Part shown: positions 33,536 to 44,970 of the stretch, piece by piece | How the letters are laid out: each line of letters opens with the position of its first letter | Numbering within the stretch: the stretch's first letter is position 1 | Assembly: GCA_002104905.1 (NCBI GenBank) | Contig: MCFE01000071.1 | Location: forward strand, 122,329 to 186,328 | From: Basidiobolus meristosporus CBS 931.73 | Lineage: Eukaryota; Basidiobolomycota; Basidiobolomycetes; Basidiobolales; Basidiobolaceae | DNA length: 64,000 nucleotides | Direction of reading: 5' to 3' | The notes under the pieces: model-generated | The model's input: only the letters and a program-made list of their open reading frames with translations | What the model was told of the DNA's origin: nothing | Databases searched by the model: none | Made by a program: the position numbers and the translations under genes

Positions 33536-34549
33536 GACTTGACTCGCATGCACGCCTTCATCGTCCACACCACTCCTTCACCAAACTATTTTACAGCAGA
33601 GAAGAGACGAGACGAGGGAAATTATTTGAGTTTTTCTTTTTTTGGGGGGGGACGCGCTGCTGAAGTTCTTTTGACCATCGTGCTGGGTGCTCGCAGCAAC
33701 AAAACCGCGCCGGCTGGGGCACACATCATCGCAATTTGGGGAAAACCATTTCTCGGGATTTCAGTAGATCGGGTCTATATATATATATACATATACATAT
33801 ACATACAGACATGTTCAAATCCTGACCGCTGAGGACTTTTGCATCAAACAGCTCGAAGCACGCTCTGTAACGGATGCTCTTGGGCGGACCCTCCTCCGAC
33901 TTCTCTTCATTGTACTGGTCTCATGCGCCACTACATCTCTTCTTCTCCTCCTCCTCCTCCTTCTCCCCACCTTATCAAGAATTTTAATCTTTTCTGCGGT
34001 CTAGTCAATTTATGCCACATCTAGTGTCAAATGAATGTTTTTTGTAGTCATACTAAGGTAACTAATACTATTGTGTCTTGCTCCCTCTCACCACACCACA
34101 TCACACCGCCCCTCCCAGCTCTCGTGCATCCCATAAAGTCGGGATTTTGATTCGACTTCTGAACATAATTACCCACCTTTCCTCCCCCCCCTCTCCTCCG
34201 TACATTCTACCAAACCCACTTTGGAACATACACGCACGAACCGATTAAATTGATTGAACTCTTTGTCAAAAGAAGGAACTGTTGTCCCTAGGTGGTTGCA
34301 TGTTAATGGGCATCTCTGATCGGACATTTTCCCGGTGGGATTGGGTTTATTGCTTTGTGAAGATCGGTTCGCTTCCCCCGGCTCACTTGGAAGAACCCCC
34401 CCGCGCACGGACGGTTTCCCCCCAGCGGCAGGCGCATGGCGTCGCGGGAGGGGAGGGGGGAAGACGGGTGAATGGTACGGGTAGGTTGTATTATGCATGA
34501 TGGGGAAAATCAACGAGCTGGATGATAGGGGTATTCGTCGACGGGATGT
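33536..34549. other. convergent intergenic region with pyrimidine tracts
   Basis: About 1 kb between the convergent PAS-GATA and MPC2 genes contains a TA/TACATA microsatellite (33776-33808), a (CTCCTC)n-like pyrimidine run near 33940-33960 and G runs near 33643 and 34450. I see no gene here; the short frames have no recognisable domain. Confidence 0.5.
33776..33808. repeat. TA / TACATA microsatellite
   Basis: About seven TA units are followed by four CATATA-type units in the 3' region of the PAS-GATA gene. Confidence 0.85.
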
Positions 34550-34981
34550 CTAGGCAAGCGCCTTCACGGCCTGCTCCTTGGTTTGGTGATTGTAGATACG
34601 GTATAGCTGGTAGAGCGAGGTGGTGGCCACGAAGAGGTTCACCGAGAAGAGACCCCAGTTCTTGGGAATAATCTGGGTGGAGTAACGAGTCCAGATGAGC
34701 CCGGTGCAGGCCAAGGCTGTGTTTCGAAGGGTTAGTCGGGGGCCACGCCAGTTGCGACCGCGTTCACTTACCGGTTTGTTGGGAAACGGAGAGTTGATCC
34801 GGGGAGCGGCTCAAGTCCCCAAGGCCGGCGAAGACCAATCCCTACAAGGACTCAGTGGGTGGTTTGGTGGAGAGTGATGGTTGCTCGCTAATCATACCCA
34901 TTTAACAGCTGGTGCCCAGAAGTGGACGGTCTTGGGGCCAGCGGGATGGTTCCAGAAACGAACGACTGAAGAGGTGGACAT
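34550..34981 (-). CDS. MPC2: mitochondrial pyruvate carrier subunit 2
   Basis: MPC2 pairs with MPC1 in the inner mitochondrial membrane to import pyruvate. Three exons give about 107 residues. Exon 1 (34981-34898) encodes MSTSSVVRFWNHPAGPKTVH and ends 'FWAPAVKW'. Exon 2 encodes 'GLVFAGLGDLSRSPDQLSVS'. Exon 3 encodes 'ALACTGLIWTRYSTQIIPKN', then 'WGLFSVNLFVATTSLYQLYR' and the end 'YNHQTKEQAVKALA'. The 'FWAP..KWGLV.AG..D', 'TG.IW.RYS..I.PKNW' and 'L..VN.FV' signatures are characteristic of the MPC family, and the size fits. Two to three hydrophobic helices are present. Introns are in phase with GT-AG ends. It sits 468 bp downstream of the Rsc7-PHD gene on the same strand. Confidence 0.93.
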
Positions 34982-35449
34982 GTTGGGAAGGCGTGGAGGG
35001 ATCGCTCGGTGGGCACTTGCGAGATCAACGTGAATCGCCCAGCTGGCCATCCCTCTGTGCTTTTATCCATCCCAGGCTCCATGAGTTGTATGCAGTCATA
35101 CCAAGATTATCCGGAGATCTAGCTGAAATCACCTCCGTCTCAATCCGAAAGGCGAGTCTCGGTTCCACAAGCTCGCATATGATCTACTGGAGATATCGGA
35201 TGAATATAATCAGCAAACACACTGAAAGGAACTTTATATATCTATGGTTTAGAGGGAGGGGGTGGCAGTTTCCGAGGGATCGAAGGGTTGGGTTAAGTAG
35301 GCTTCTGGTGTGGCTATCAAAAAAGGGAGTGATTCAATAAGGTGTATGGGACAGACATGGAAGACGAACAAAAAATACAGCAGATGATTAAATGGCGCCT
35401 GGTGAGCGGTGGTAAGTCATTTACAGGAGGATCGATTCGAGCAACCCCA
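34982..35449. other. intergenic region between MPC2 and the Rsc7-PHD gene
   Basis: This 468-bp stretch must include the MPC2 promoter and the Rsc7-PHD terminator, both read on the minus strand. There is a TTATATATC box at about 35232-35240. No gene is visible. Confidence 0.5.
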
Positions 35450-38345
35450 CTAGGATTCTCCCTTGGGCGTACCATCGCCATAGAAATACTCCTTGCCAGC
35501 ACCGGTGATGTAGGGCACTGCCACGGGGTTTTGGTCGAGCTTGACGATCTCGGCCACGTCCTCCGGTGGGTTCTTCTCACAGAATGGGCACAGATATTTC
35601 ATCGTCTCATCCTCGGCCAGGTTCTGGTATTTCTCTTTGGTCAGCGAAGAATCACATATCCGGTGGATCCAACGGTCACACTGATCACAGCAAACCATCT
35701 CCTCCTCGGCGTCCTCGGTGAAGGTGCGCATGCAGCAGGGGCAATACCTGTTGGCTTGGAAGTCGCCATAGCAGCCCGCACAGTAAGTTGCCAGATAGGT
35801 GGGGTATTTCTTTTCCCCATATGGAGGCGCGAGGGCATGCTGGAAGTCCGAAGGTGGCGTGTCAGGCTTGGGGCCGCACGTCTGGCATCGAGCACACAAT
35901 GGACAGAGCCACTTGTCTAGAGGAAAGAGAGACGTTTCAGTGGGTGGCGCCATCAAAGACACGGCCGTGGGGACCTACCTTTTGGTAACTCCTTTACCGG
36001 TGGTATGCAACATGTCATATGCCACGCACGGTCACAATCGTCACAGATCAGCAGTGTCTCCTCGTCACCTGTACTCTCACAGACAACGCATATTTTACAA
36101 TCATTACACTCCCACGGATAGCTCCTACACGCGTCAATCAACCTCGTCGTATTGAGGTGAATACAAAGTGGATGGTGCTTCCCGTCACATCGAGCGCAAG
36201 TCAGCATCTCCAACAAGGAGAATGGCAGGGCGCTATCCTTGGTCACCAATGCGGATGGGGTGAGCAATGAATGGCAATGCACGCACGCATTTGGCGGGAC
36301 TGTGGAGATGGTTTGTCTAGGCTTCGTTGACCAAAAGAATCAGTACGCGTTGGGATTGGATGACATCGGACACCGCATCATGCGAACACTTACGCTTCCT
36401 TCCGATTCTATCTCGGCGTCCTCTTCATCATCCTCATCCTCGTCCTCCTTGCTCGTTCGGGATGGAGTTTGCGGCTGTGAAACCTCACTGGTCGCTCGAG
36501 AGTTGTTGGCCATATTCAAGGCTAAAATACTCTTATGGTAGAGACAACGCTCTCCATCAAATGTCACCAAGCGTTTGCAAGGCTGCCCCGTACTACTGGC
36601 AATGATCCCGCAAGTAAAGGCCGCGGTAGGCTTCAACGAGCCCCCCTGCTAGACAAATGTTCATCAGCCACACCACACTTTGAAGGTCGCTTACGATACC
36701 GCACTTACCGCCGCTTCTGGCGCCGGGCTATGTTTCGGGACTGGATTAACGGGCGGGCTCGCCAGTGTTTGGTGACTTTGCGGGAGAGTTGGCGTAGCCA
36801 ACTGTTTACTTTGCGGGGTGCCCTGTGCAGGAGTGAACAAGGAAGGATACATCGCTTGTACGGAGTAGGGACCATCTTGCGCAGAGCTCTTGGGCAGAAC
36901 CTGATTCAGACGAGTGCGATGTCTACAAGAGAAGATTAGTACCATGGGGCTGCATAACGTAGCTGGGCAGAAACGTACATTGGATAGGTAGCCTGATATT
37001 GGCCATTTATCAAAGCAATGGGATACTTGCGCTCACCACCCTCAACCTCCTCCTTTTGGCTCTCGATAAGCCGGAGTGCCTCCTCCGCCATATCCGATGG
37101 AAGTAGGTCCAGTAGCTCTTTGTCGGGTAATTGGTCAGGATGGCTAACAAGGTTCTTCGCCCGGAATTTGATTACTGGTTCGATGTGCGTTCCATTTCGT
37201 ACCTTCGCATCGTCTAGCTTCTCCACCCATACCTCCTGCGACTGCGTTGCGCTAGGCACCTGCTCTAGATTGGTGTGCACATCGAAGAATCCCGAGTTGG
37301 CCTTACGCCGCTGCGCTAGCATCGAGTTGAAACTCCTCGTGGACGATGCGCACACATACATCCAGTTGGTCGCATTGACATGACTCAATGCGCCAACACC
37401 CTCGGGCAGCCCAGAGCTCGCGTCATTGGATGTGGGGATGGAGGAAGCAGCGTGAAACATAGGCCTTGGCTCCTCCTCTCTGACCTCTTCGTAGAAACCG
37501 AATGCGATAGCCTCCGCCTCGTAATAATCATCCACCCCTCTTCTACCGTTCTTGACCACCTTAGCGCCGAAGTTCTTGAAGGCCGAATGGGCGGTGATGA
37601 ACGCGATGGGCCTGCTTTTCAGCATGGGGACCAATAAACCTTGTTCCACCAAATGACGTCGCTCGCTCTCGGTGGCCCACAGCCTCTCCAGATTCGGGTT
37701 CTTGTTGAAAAAGGAATGGCTGTCGCGGAAGCCCAACAGCTTCGCCACCTCCATGGAAAACATGTAATACCGAGTGGGATGGCGTTCCGGTAACCGAAAT
37801 ACGGCGGTTTTGTATTTTCTACCTATATGGGGGAAACGAGACAATAGAACCGATCGGGTGGAGTTGAGTTTGAGGCAGGGATGTCGAGTGGAAAGGTGCT
37901 CACTAACCCCCAAGTAGCTCTCCATCTGGAGTGATTTTCGTCTCTCCTTTTTCGTCGATTTCCGGTCGCACGTAGTCCTCCATGTCCAAGGGGCCAGAGG
38001 TGGTGCTCGAGGGGCTCTTGGGGTAATCCCTACCATCAAGTAGTTCCACCTTTCTATGCTTCGGCGGCCTCCCTCTCCTCCTTGGAACAGGTGAAGGCAC
38101 CACCGGCACGGGTATCTTTGTGCTTTCCATCAATTCTTCCCCGAGAGCAGCGTTGATGGAATTCTCCTTTTCAGCAGAATCTAGCTTCCGCTTGCGGGAA
38201 CGGGTGGTTCGTGGGGTTTCTAGTAAAAAGACAAAAGTGTCAATAAGCCTGGCCGATTCGCAAGGTGGAAAACGCGTGGGAGGGAGAGAGACGCGCGTGA
38301 TATTCAGGAGAGAGGAAGCACTCGTCACTCACCGTCAACTTCCAT
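35450..38345 (-). CDS. Rsc7/Swp82-family SWI/SNF subunit with C-terminal PHD fingers
   Basis: This is a nuclear chromatin-remodelling subunit of about 840 residues. From the ATG at 38345 it has a basic start, an AT-hook-like RRRGRPPKHRK, and then the Rsc7/Swp82 domain: 'EKGETKITPDGELLGGRKYK', 'YYMFSMEVAKLLGFRDSHSF', 'SRPIAFITAHSAFKNFGAKV', 'DDYYEAEAIAFGF', 'YPIALINGQYQATYP'. A small zinc knuckle follows ('CGII...TGQPCKRLV', 'GERCLYHK'), then an acidic run. The last two exons carry a PHD-like array: 'CARCDGKHHPLC', 'CVVCESTGDEETLLICDDCD' with 'RAWHMTCC', then 'YCPCCMRTF...MVCCDQCDRWIHRIC'. Seven exons splice in phase. A frame opening at 38628, with a 58-nt intron at 38454-38511, reads in phase into this ATG, so translation may start upstream. 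Yeast Rsc7 and Swp82 lack PHD fingers; animal PHF10/BAF45 has them. Confidence 0.85.
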
Positions 38346-38745
38346 TGTGAAAGTAAAGTATCCGTGGGTTGCCTCTTCAAGAGAAATATATGACGTGACC
38401 AACTTTCCCTTCAGAAACTGTTGCCAATATGGAGCCAGTCCACCACTTGAAATCTGAGAAAAAAAGTGTCTTAGTCAAATGTTTATTAGGTTGCAGACCA
38501 TCCATCAATACCAGTGTGAAAAAGGATTTGGTGAACATTGACCCGGTGCCGATCAAGCAATAAACATCCAGCAAAATCGAGCGATGAAACTGGGCGAATG
38601 GCTCATCAGCAATGCGAGAAATCCCCATTCAATACACTCCCAGCGAGAACAGAAGAACATTTACAGAATGCCAGTGGATTGAAATATTAGATGGAAGTGA
38701 TGGTGGCAGGGGAGGAATAGAGTGGAGTGGAGCTCGGGCTCTGAA

Positions 38746-41252
38746 CTAGTCTTGGCTTTCGTTCTTCTGCTTCCTCAACAGCTCGATGTATTTCTCGAGC
38801 TTATGCGGCTTCAGGAAGAACCACTCGAAGATCCCCTTTTGGTTGAATAGCATATCGTCCATGTGCGTTGCCTCCTTACATTTCTTGTAATGAACCTTGA
38901 GCTCAGCGATCTTCTTTTTGAACTCCGACTGCTGCTCGAACACCTCCTTGGAATCCAGCAAGATTTGTTCGGTGCAAGAATCCCGGTAGACGGTCTGTCG
39001 CAGCAAAGTCTCCGCGCGCTCACTATTTGCCACCGTGTGATCAACGTCCTCTTTGCAATGGGCGAGCTCCGACTTCAGAGCGGAGATTTGTGCGGCAAAC
39101 TCCTCCAGCTTGGTCTTCAGAGAATCATAGGATGTGAAGAGCGCAGTGGTGGCATTGTCGTCGCCATCAACAACTACAGTGGCGAAGGAATTAATGGGAC
39201 GCCGTATGGGCTGGATGTTGCTAAGCGCGTACCTTTTTGATTTTCGACCATGCGATTTAGCAGGTGGAGATATGAGTCTCGGCTGTCCATGATGTCGGTT
39301 CTTGCAACCGTTTTCGAGTCCTTTTCTGTTCTCGCGTGCTAATGAATGGTTTAGTATTCGGCGGTAGAATCTCGGATCAGCTCGATGTACCTGTCTAGCC
39401 TGGACTTCTTCCAACTTGGTGTCTAGCTCGTCGGAAAGTGCCACCAGCGTGTTATAGCGAAGCATGAATTGGTCCATTTCGAATTCGCTGACCATAGACA
39501 TCAGCTGCTCGCGGGAATTCTGGTCAACCAGCAACTCCACCATCTGCGCGACACAAAGAACCATTAGCAAAAGTGACCCCATCCAACGCACTTCGCCTGC
39601 AAACCTTTTCTAGCTTGGGCTCAATGAATTTCTGGCGTGTACTGATCGACTGATAATGCGTATTGAGCAATGGATATTTCACTTTGGATGCGGCTAGCTC
39701 GTCATACAGGTCCGAGATCTCGGCTTGGTCATCGTACAACGAAGATTCAATCTCGATGGTAGCATCTTTGAAATTCTCAATCTCATGTCTACGCACGACC
39801 ATTGGTTAACATGTCTCAACGTGATTACTTGAGAGAAGCTCACTTACTTCAACATCAGCATGTCGTTGCCATACACATCCAGGCGTAGATTCTCTTCCTC
39901 TAGTGTCCGAAGAGTTTCTTGACCTTTTTCGTACTCTACTCGGCACTCCAGGAATCTCTTGTCGAGACTAGGATACCTGTAGGACCGATCGATTAGAAGG
40001 TTGATGCCACAGACATCACGAGGGAAGACGTACATTGAAACCAGCCTCTCAGCCTCGGTAAGGACATCCTCGATCTGCAACTTATCTCCTGTAGAAAAGG
40101 GGACGATGTGAGTCTTGGTAAGGGCAGCTGCAACATATGTGTTCTACCTTGAATAAACTCCTCGGTCAATGAATCTACAATATCCAAGACCTCCTCCAAG
40201 TTTTGGCCGTAATATGAAACCCCCTCCGCCTAGATATACCTCGTAAGCACTCCCATCTCAATTGGTCGGCTACATCAACCTGTACCTTGTTGAAGAGTTG
40301 GCCCACAAGCTTGATAAACTCGCTATCAAACGATTTACACTGCTTCGTCATTTTTCTTGCACTTCCAAGTTCTTGGGACAAGGAGGTGTGAGGTTCTATC
40401 AATGAGTAGCATTAGAATCGTTCTGAACCAAGACAGAATGAAGCTGTCCACTAACCATCCCCTCTGTCGTGGCTGATGTCCGAGATAAGGCTGTTTACCG
40501 ATTTTTCTATATCACTCAGGGTGTGATTCATCTGACAATTCTCAATAAGCACATTCTGCAAGAGGGTCCAAGTTGCTGTGAAAGCTTTACCTTGGAGGAT
40601 TCGTTTTTCAAAAGGCCTTCTTGATGCTCCAGCTGTTTGTCTATCTCGCTCTCGGCCTGCAACAGAGAATCTAGACGACTCTCCAACTCCTCTAGATTGG
40701 AACTGCCAGCGAATAAGCTTCAAAGTTTGGATTCCTAATGGTGGGGCTTGACGCTAACCTTAGTAAGGTGCTACGTTTCTCTAGCTGGTTGGAATAATCC
40801 TGCTGGCGATTCACTGCTTTCCTACAATCCGAAGAAATTTCTTTCATGATGGCTCTCGTAGGTAGCTCCACTTCCTCCGGTGTGTATTCTTCGGTAAACT
40901 GGAAAGTCATAATAAATCACCAGAACTTGCATGGACGAAGGAGGAAAGGGGTATCACTTACTCTGGGGATTTTTCCGGTCTGCTCCAGCCTTTGATATCT
41001 GTCACAAGGGGAAAAGATGTTATTCACCTTTCGACGAACTACCACTGCCCTTCTAACACGGTCTTACTCTTCGAGCTCCTCGGGTAAAAGCACATTGGTC
41101 TCAATATCGATATTCTTATGCAACCACTCCATAAATGATGCCGTCTCGTTTGCCTCAAATGCCCACTCAATCTGCTTAGAATCGATGCCGGCAGCATCAG
41201 GATATCCGGCCTGTTCCAAAAATTCGATAAACTCCCCAACCGTTGTTGCCAT
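38746..41252 (-). CDS. HAUS3: HAUS3-like augmin subunit (AUGC)
   Basis: Augmin recruits gamma-tubulin to existing microtubules for spindle branching. The N-terminus (ATG at 41252) reads MATTVGEFIEFLEQAGYPDA, then 'KQIEWAFEANETASFMEWLH' and 'NVLLPEELEE'. This matches the HAUS3 start pattern of a 'GYP' motif followed by W-x-FE and F-x-W. The rest is long coiled coil over about nine exons, with 'MVSEFEMDQFMLRYNTLVAL' in the middle. The C-terminal 'FNQKGIFEWFFLKPHKLEKY' resembles the end of HAUS3. Total length is about 600 residues, as in animals. Augmin is known in Aspergillus and lost in many yeasts. Intron phases were not all checked. The gene is parallel to the Rsc7-PHD and SNF12 genes. Confidence 0.8.
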
Positions 41253-41895
41253 GTTGGTATTAAAATAGGTATGGAACCGTAGAGGGAGAAGAAGCGATGC
41301 TCGATTTTTCCCGGCTACTATGCGGAATACCTCATTGCTAGGTGTTTACACCATCGATTTTCAAAACAAGTCTTCAGGATTGTTTATTGATGATTTTTCA
41401 GTTGCACGGCCAAAAGCCCTTCGATGCATTCAAGAACAACAGATTCCAGAAATAGATTGGGAGCCATGTATGATTTATATATAGCCACCTAGTAAGAGAT
41501 CATTTATTGGAAAATCGACTCAATAAACCTTCAGAAATATTAATCTTAAGAAACCCTAATGAATAGTAACCAGACTGGAAAAAGGTAAAAGGTTAGGAAG
41601 GTTCACTGATGGTTTAAAGGGCTCAAGAAATGCTATAGATAGCTATGGTACAATTAGATAATTCAGCTAGCGTACGGTGGTGATTAAAAGATAAATATGG
41701 GCCTTAAAACGGGTCAAAATATGTTGCTAGAATGCCGTACGGAATTTCTACTCCTTTGCTCAATGAGGTATAGAAAAGACTTTAGGTTGAGTTGCTTCTT
41801 ATGAAGAGGTAAATCGACGCTGTGTTCGTGGGGGGGGGGGTATTACTGGAACTCGTAAAGGAAACTGACGAATAATTATCAGTCTATCTGGGTAT
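41253..41895. other. intergenic, AT-rich, no gene seen
   Basis: This 643-bp region lies upstream of HAUS3 on the minus strand. It holds an AAACCCTAA box at 41551-41559 and a ten-base G run at about 41831. No convincing gene is present. Confidence 0.5.
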
Positions 41896-42141
41896 CTACA
41901 TGTCATTGTAGGTTTCACTGGAACGGACAACTTGTGTGCTCTTGCGTTTCATAAAACTCTTGCTCTTTGATAGAGGCGGTCTCTCAGAACTATCCAGGTA
42001 GACGCCGTCAACGTAGTTTCGTTCGTAATAACGAGAATCCCTTCTATCAAGATCAGGGCAACCGCCGCGTCTCTTGGTATACTTCCCAACCTTCCAGTGA
42101 GTGTAAAAGTAGGAGTTTTGAATTTTATCGATGAGTCCCAT
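41896..42141 (-). CDS. small basic protein of unknown function
   Basis: This is an 81-residue single-exon frame starting MGLIDKIQNSYFYTHWKVGK. It is basic and Tyr/Arg-rich, with 'KYTKRRGGC' and 'YVDGVYL'. The layout of 'MGLxDKI', then 'YTKRR', then 'YVDGxY' recalls short conserved fungal proteins of unknown role, which is my main reason to call it real. It has no signal peptide or membrane segment. Codons look ordinary. It could be spurious. Confidence 0.5.
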   Translation of the reverse strand: MGLIDKIQNSYFYTHWKVGKYTKRRGGCPDLDRRDSRYYERNYVDGVYLDSSERPPLSKSKSFMKRKSTQVVRSSETYNDM

Positions 42142-42867
42142 GTTTAGCAGGAGTATAACAAAATTTGGGAAAATCTAGGTGGAAGTGAGGATAGTTTATA
42201 AAACGAAAGTACGGTTTTAACCGGTTCCGAGGTGTACCAGGTATTTATATCCCCTGGCTCAGGCCTGACTGTTGACTAGATTCCCATTAAACTAGACAAT
42301 CCATTCAGTTATGTAAGACTAGGCTGATATAGTTGTTCCATTTGGTATTGGGGGGTTTCCATGCTAGCGTCCAATTGGCCCACTGTGAAATTGATAGCCG
42401 AATTAGTGATAAAATTTGCCGATATGTGAGTACAAGCATTAACAGGCTTACACTCATTGCGCACGTTAACTGGACTTGATTCTCAAAACCGAATGCACCC
42501 GTAATTATGTATGGACTAAATTGAGCAGCACTATAATACTGGGTGTTGAGAGTGGGACAGTCGGGGAAGGGTGGTAACCTAGGAGGCTTCTGATTCAGTG
42601 CAAAAGCCAGACATGTACCCATTCCGGAGTGTTACCAAGTATATTTTGCGTAACAGTGCACCTATTTGTATGCATGGCACACATAGGGAATGATCGGGCT
42701 TATTGATCTCATTTTAAGCCTCCTTAATTTATGCGGTCCAACTTGGTGCGATTTAGAGCAACCAATGTCAAAATGGCTTGATCCAGACCTTATCGCTATA
42801 ATTAGATTCTATTTATTTGTCAAGATAGTTTACATTGCTTGTGACGAGAGCCTGGTTTGGTAGCTGC
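42142..42867. other. AT-rich interval with one doubtful frame
   Basis: This interval lies between the small gene and SNF12. A minus frame at 42305-42622 (105 codons, starting MGTCLAFALNQKPPRLPPFP) has a possible internal intron (GTAAGC...TTCACAG) but no recognisable domain. I do not call it a gene. Nothing else is visible. Confidence 0.4.
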
Positions 42868-44970
42868 TTATGTGTTTGCTTTTCCTACCATTTTCATCAG
42901 CTCTTGCATCCTTTGTTGCGTCTGTATTGCAACCAATGTTAGTCGAGTGGATTTCCATGGCGGATAAAAGATGCTTACCTTGGCGCTCAGATAATGGACC
43001 ACTGAGGTATCCACCCATGGCTGTTTGTAGAATTCGGATTTACGCCGATCTTCCGCGTTCACCACCGACTCTCCGACATTAACCTAGATCATTGTAAGTC
43101 GTGGACGAAGCTAGATGATACTGAGGCCGTGAGCACTTTACCTCCATCTCCTGGCAGTAGTTAGCTAGATATTTGTCTATAAAGCGAACAGGGTGTCTGG
43201 AAAACTCGAGAAGGAAATCTCTTTTCGATTTGGAATTGCCCATTGATTGAATGCATTGCATTATCTACATGATGCCCAATTAACCGGATTGTTTACGACA
43301 GCGTTGGTGGATCAGAAGATACCTTTTCATCAAGACTTGTGATGTCTTTGGGATACCCCTGAAGTGATGTGTTATTGGTGGATTTCCCTTTACTGTTGTC
43401 CTCACCATCCACCGTTAAGTCGTAAGCATACCGGGATATATGATACTCCTTGTCCACTCGAATGGTGTACTCTATAACGACTGGGTCAGGTGGGAAGAAG
43501 TGTGTCCAGAGTAATTCGGGAAGCTGCGATAGTTTCATCTGCTCCATTCCAAACAACTGTTTATGCAATAGATACGGGTTCACCATTGTGTTGACTAAAT
43601 GGAATAATAGACAGTGGTACCTTCTGCAGCAGTTCGTCGTTGTTGACTGTGTCTCTCTGTTCTTCATCCCGGAGCCCATTCATCTAAAAGGCGTGTTAGG
43701 CTTCAAGTTATCGCGAGGAAATACGGAAACCCGAGCCTACCTTGATGTACTCCCACAATGCTATGATGGCAGATGCTTGTGTACCTCGCTCCGTCTGGAT
43801 CACTTGTATAAGATCTTGCGAAAACTTATACTTCTCGCTTGGGTTATCAAGGGTCAATATAATCTTTGCCTTGACATTCTTATCGCCACGTCTTTTGATT
43901 TCGAATCCATCGAAATCCTGGTTGGAGTAGGACTTATGCCACTTCGGAAAGCTTTGTCAATCGCGTGTCACTCATGTCTAGGCATCGGACAGACTTACCT
44001 CGATTAGCTCTCCCTCTGGATAGTTTTCAGGATCATGATCCAACTCAATGATGATAGACTGAAGGAATGATGAAAACTTGCGCGCTGCTTGTCTGCTCTT
44101 GGTGGATGCTGGGACCTATGAATTACAGAATGCATCAGCACCAGCACCAAGCAACCATTTGCTTATTACGGAAAGCATCGACTGATCAGTCATTTGTATA
44201 TGCGGGGTAATCTTACATCAAGTAGCCTTCCCTCAATGCGTAAAGTCCAAGAAGGGGCGGGGGCTATCTCGTCGTCCTCATCATCTATTTCATAGCCTTG
44301 CTCGGGTTGTTCGCTTGACAGATTGGAGATAAATACACGAACGTTTTTCTTGGCCTACGAGATCGAGTTGAACCGCGTGAAAATTAGATAATGATAATCT
44401 GATTTAACGATACTCAATGAGAGATGCATACGGTTGGCTGTCGGGCAGTATTCTCCTGTATCAACTGCTTTCGCTCGTTAAGTATAGAATCGATCTGCTT
44501 CTCTAGCCCTTGTAATTCTTCAAACATTGCCGACTCGGGAATAACCAATTCAGTCTATTTTTGAAATGTTTACTTGGTGAGAAAGTTTTTGAATAGAACG
44601 GGCAAGACATGTTACCTTGGTATTTCCACGCTCTGCAACCTTTCGTCGTTTGTTCATGCTAGAATGGAATTAAATAAGCGTATTAAAGACGGTGTATTGT
44701 ACGTGCCACCCACCTCGCTTTGTGCAGGCTTTCGGGCGTCGAGCGATCTGGGCGCCCCATCGAGCTCGAAACACTTGAGGGGGAAATGTAGGCCTGACGC
44801 GATCAAGGATTAGAATCAAGAAAGGTATACCACATGGAGCACACAGAACGTACATTTTGAGAGCTATTGGAGTTCTGGCTTGTAGCCGAGCCTTGTTGAG
44901 CTAGTTGTTGACGTAGTAAAAGTAACTGAGAGGGAGTAATATTTCCTGAGGTCAAGTTTGGAAAACTCAT
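42868..44970 (-). CDS. SNF12: SNF12/SMARCD (BAF60-type) SWI/SNF subunit with SWIB domain
   Basis: This is a core, non-catalytic subunit of SWI/SNF-type chromatin remodellers. The start at 44970 reads MSFPNLTSGNITPSQLLLLR. Three small 5' exons join in phase ('AYISPSSVSSSMGRPDRSTP', 'MNKRRKVAERGNTK', 'ELQGLEKQIDSILNERKQLI'). Family blocks follow: 'PSWTLRIEGRLLD', 'KFSSFLQSIIIELD', 'DFDGFEIKRRGDKNVKAKII'. The SWIB region has 'ASAIIALWEYIK', 'FGMEQMKLSQLPELLWTHFF', 'PPDPVVIEYTIRVDKEYHIS' and 'RYAYDLTVDGEDN'. The C-terminus has 'KRDFLLEFSRHPVRFIDKYL' and ends 'QELMKMVGKANT' after an intron. About nine introns are present. It is the second SWI/SNF-type subunit within 10 kb and is divergent from hexokinase. 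Confidence 0.92.

Noticed and set aside
42305-42622. 105-codon minus frame as a gene
   Set aside because: No domain, AT-rich context, and the candidate intron does not improve the protein.
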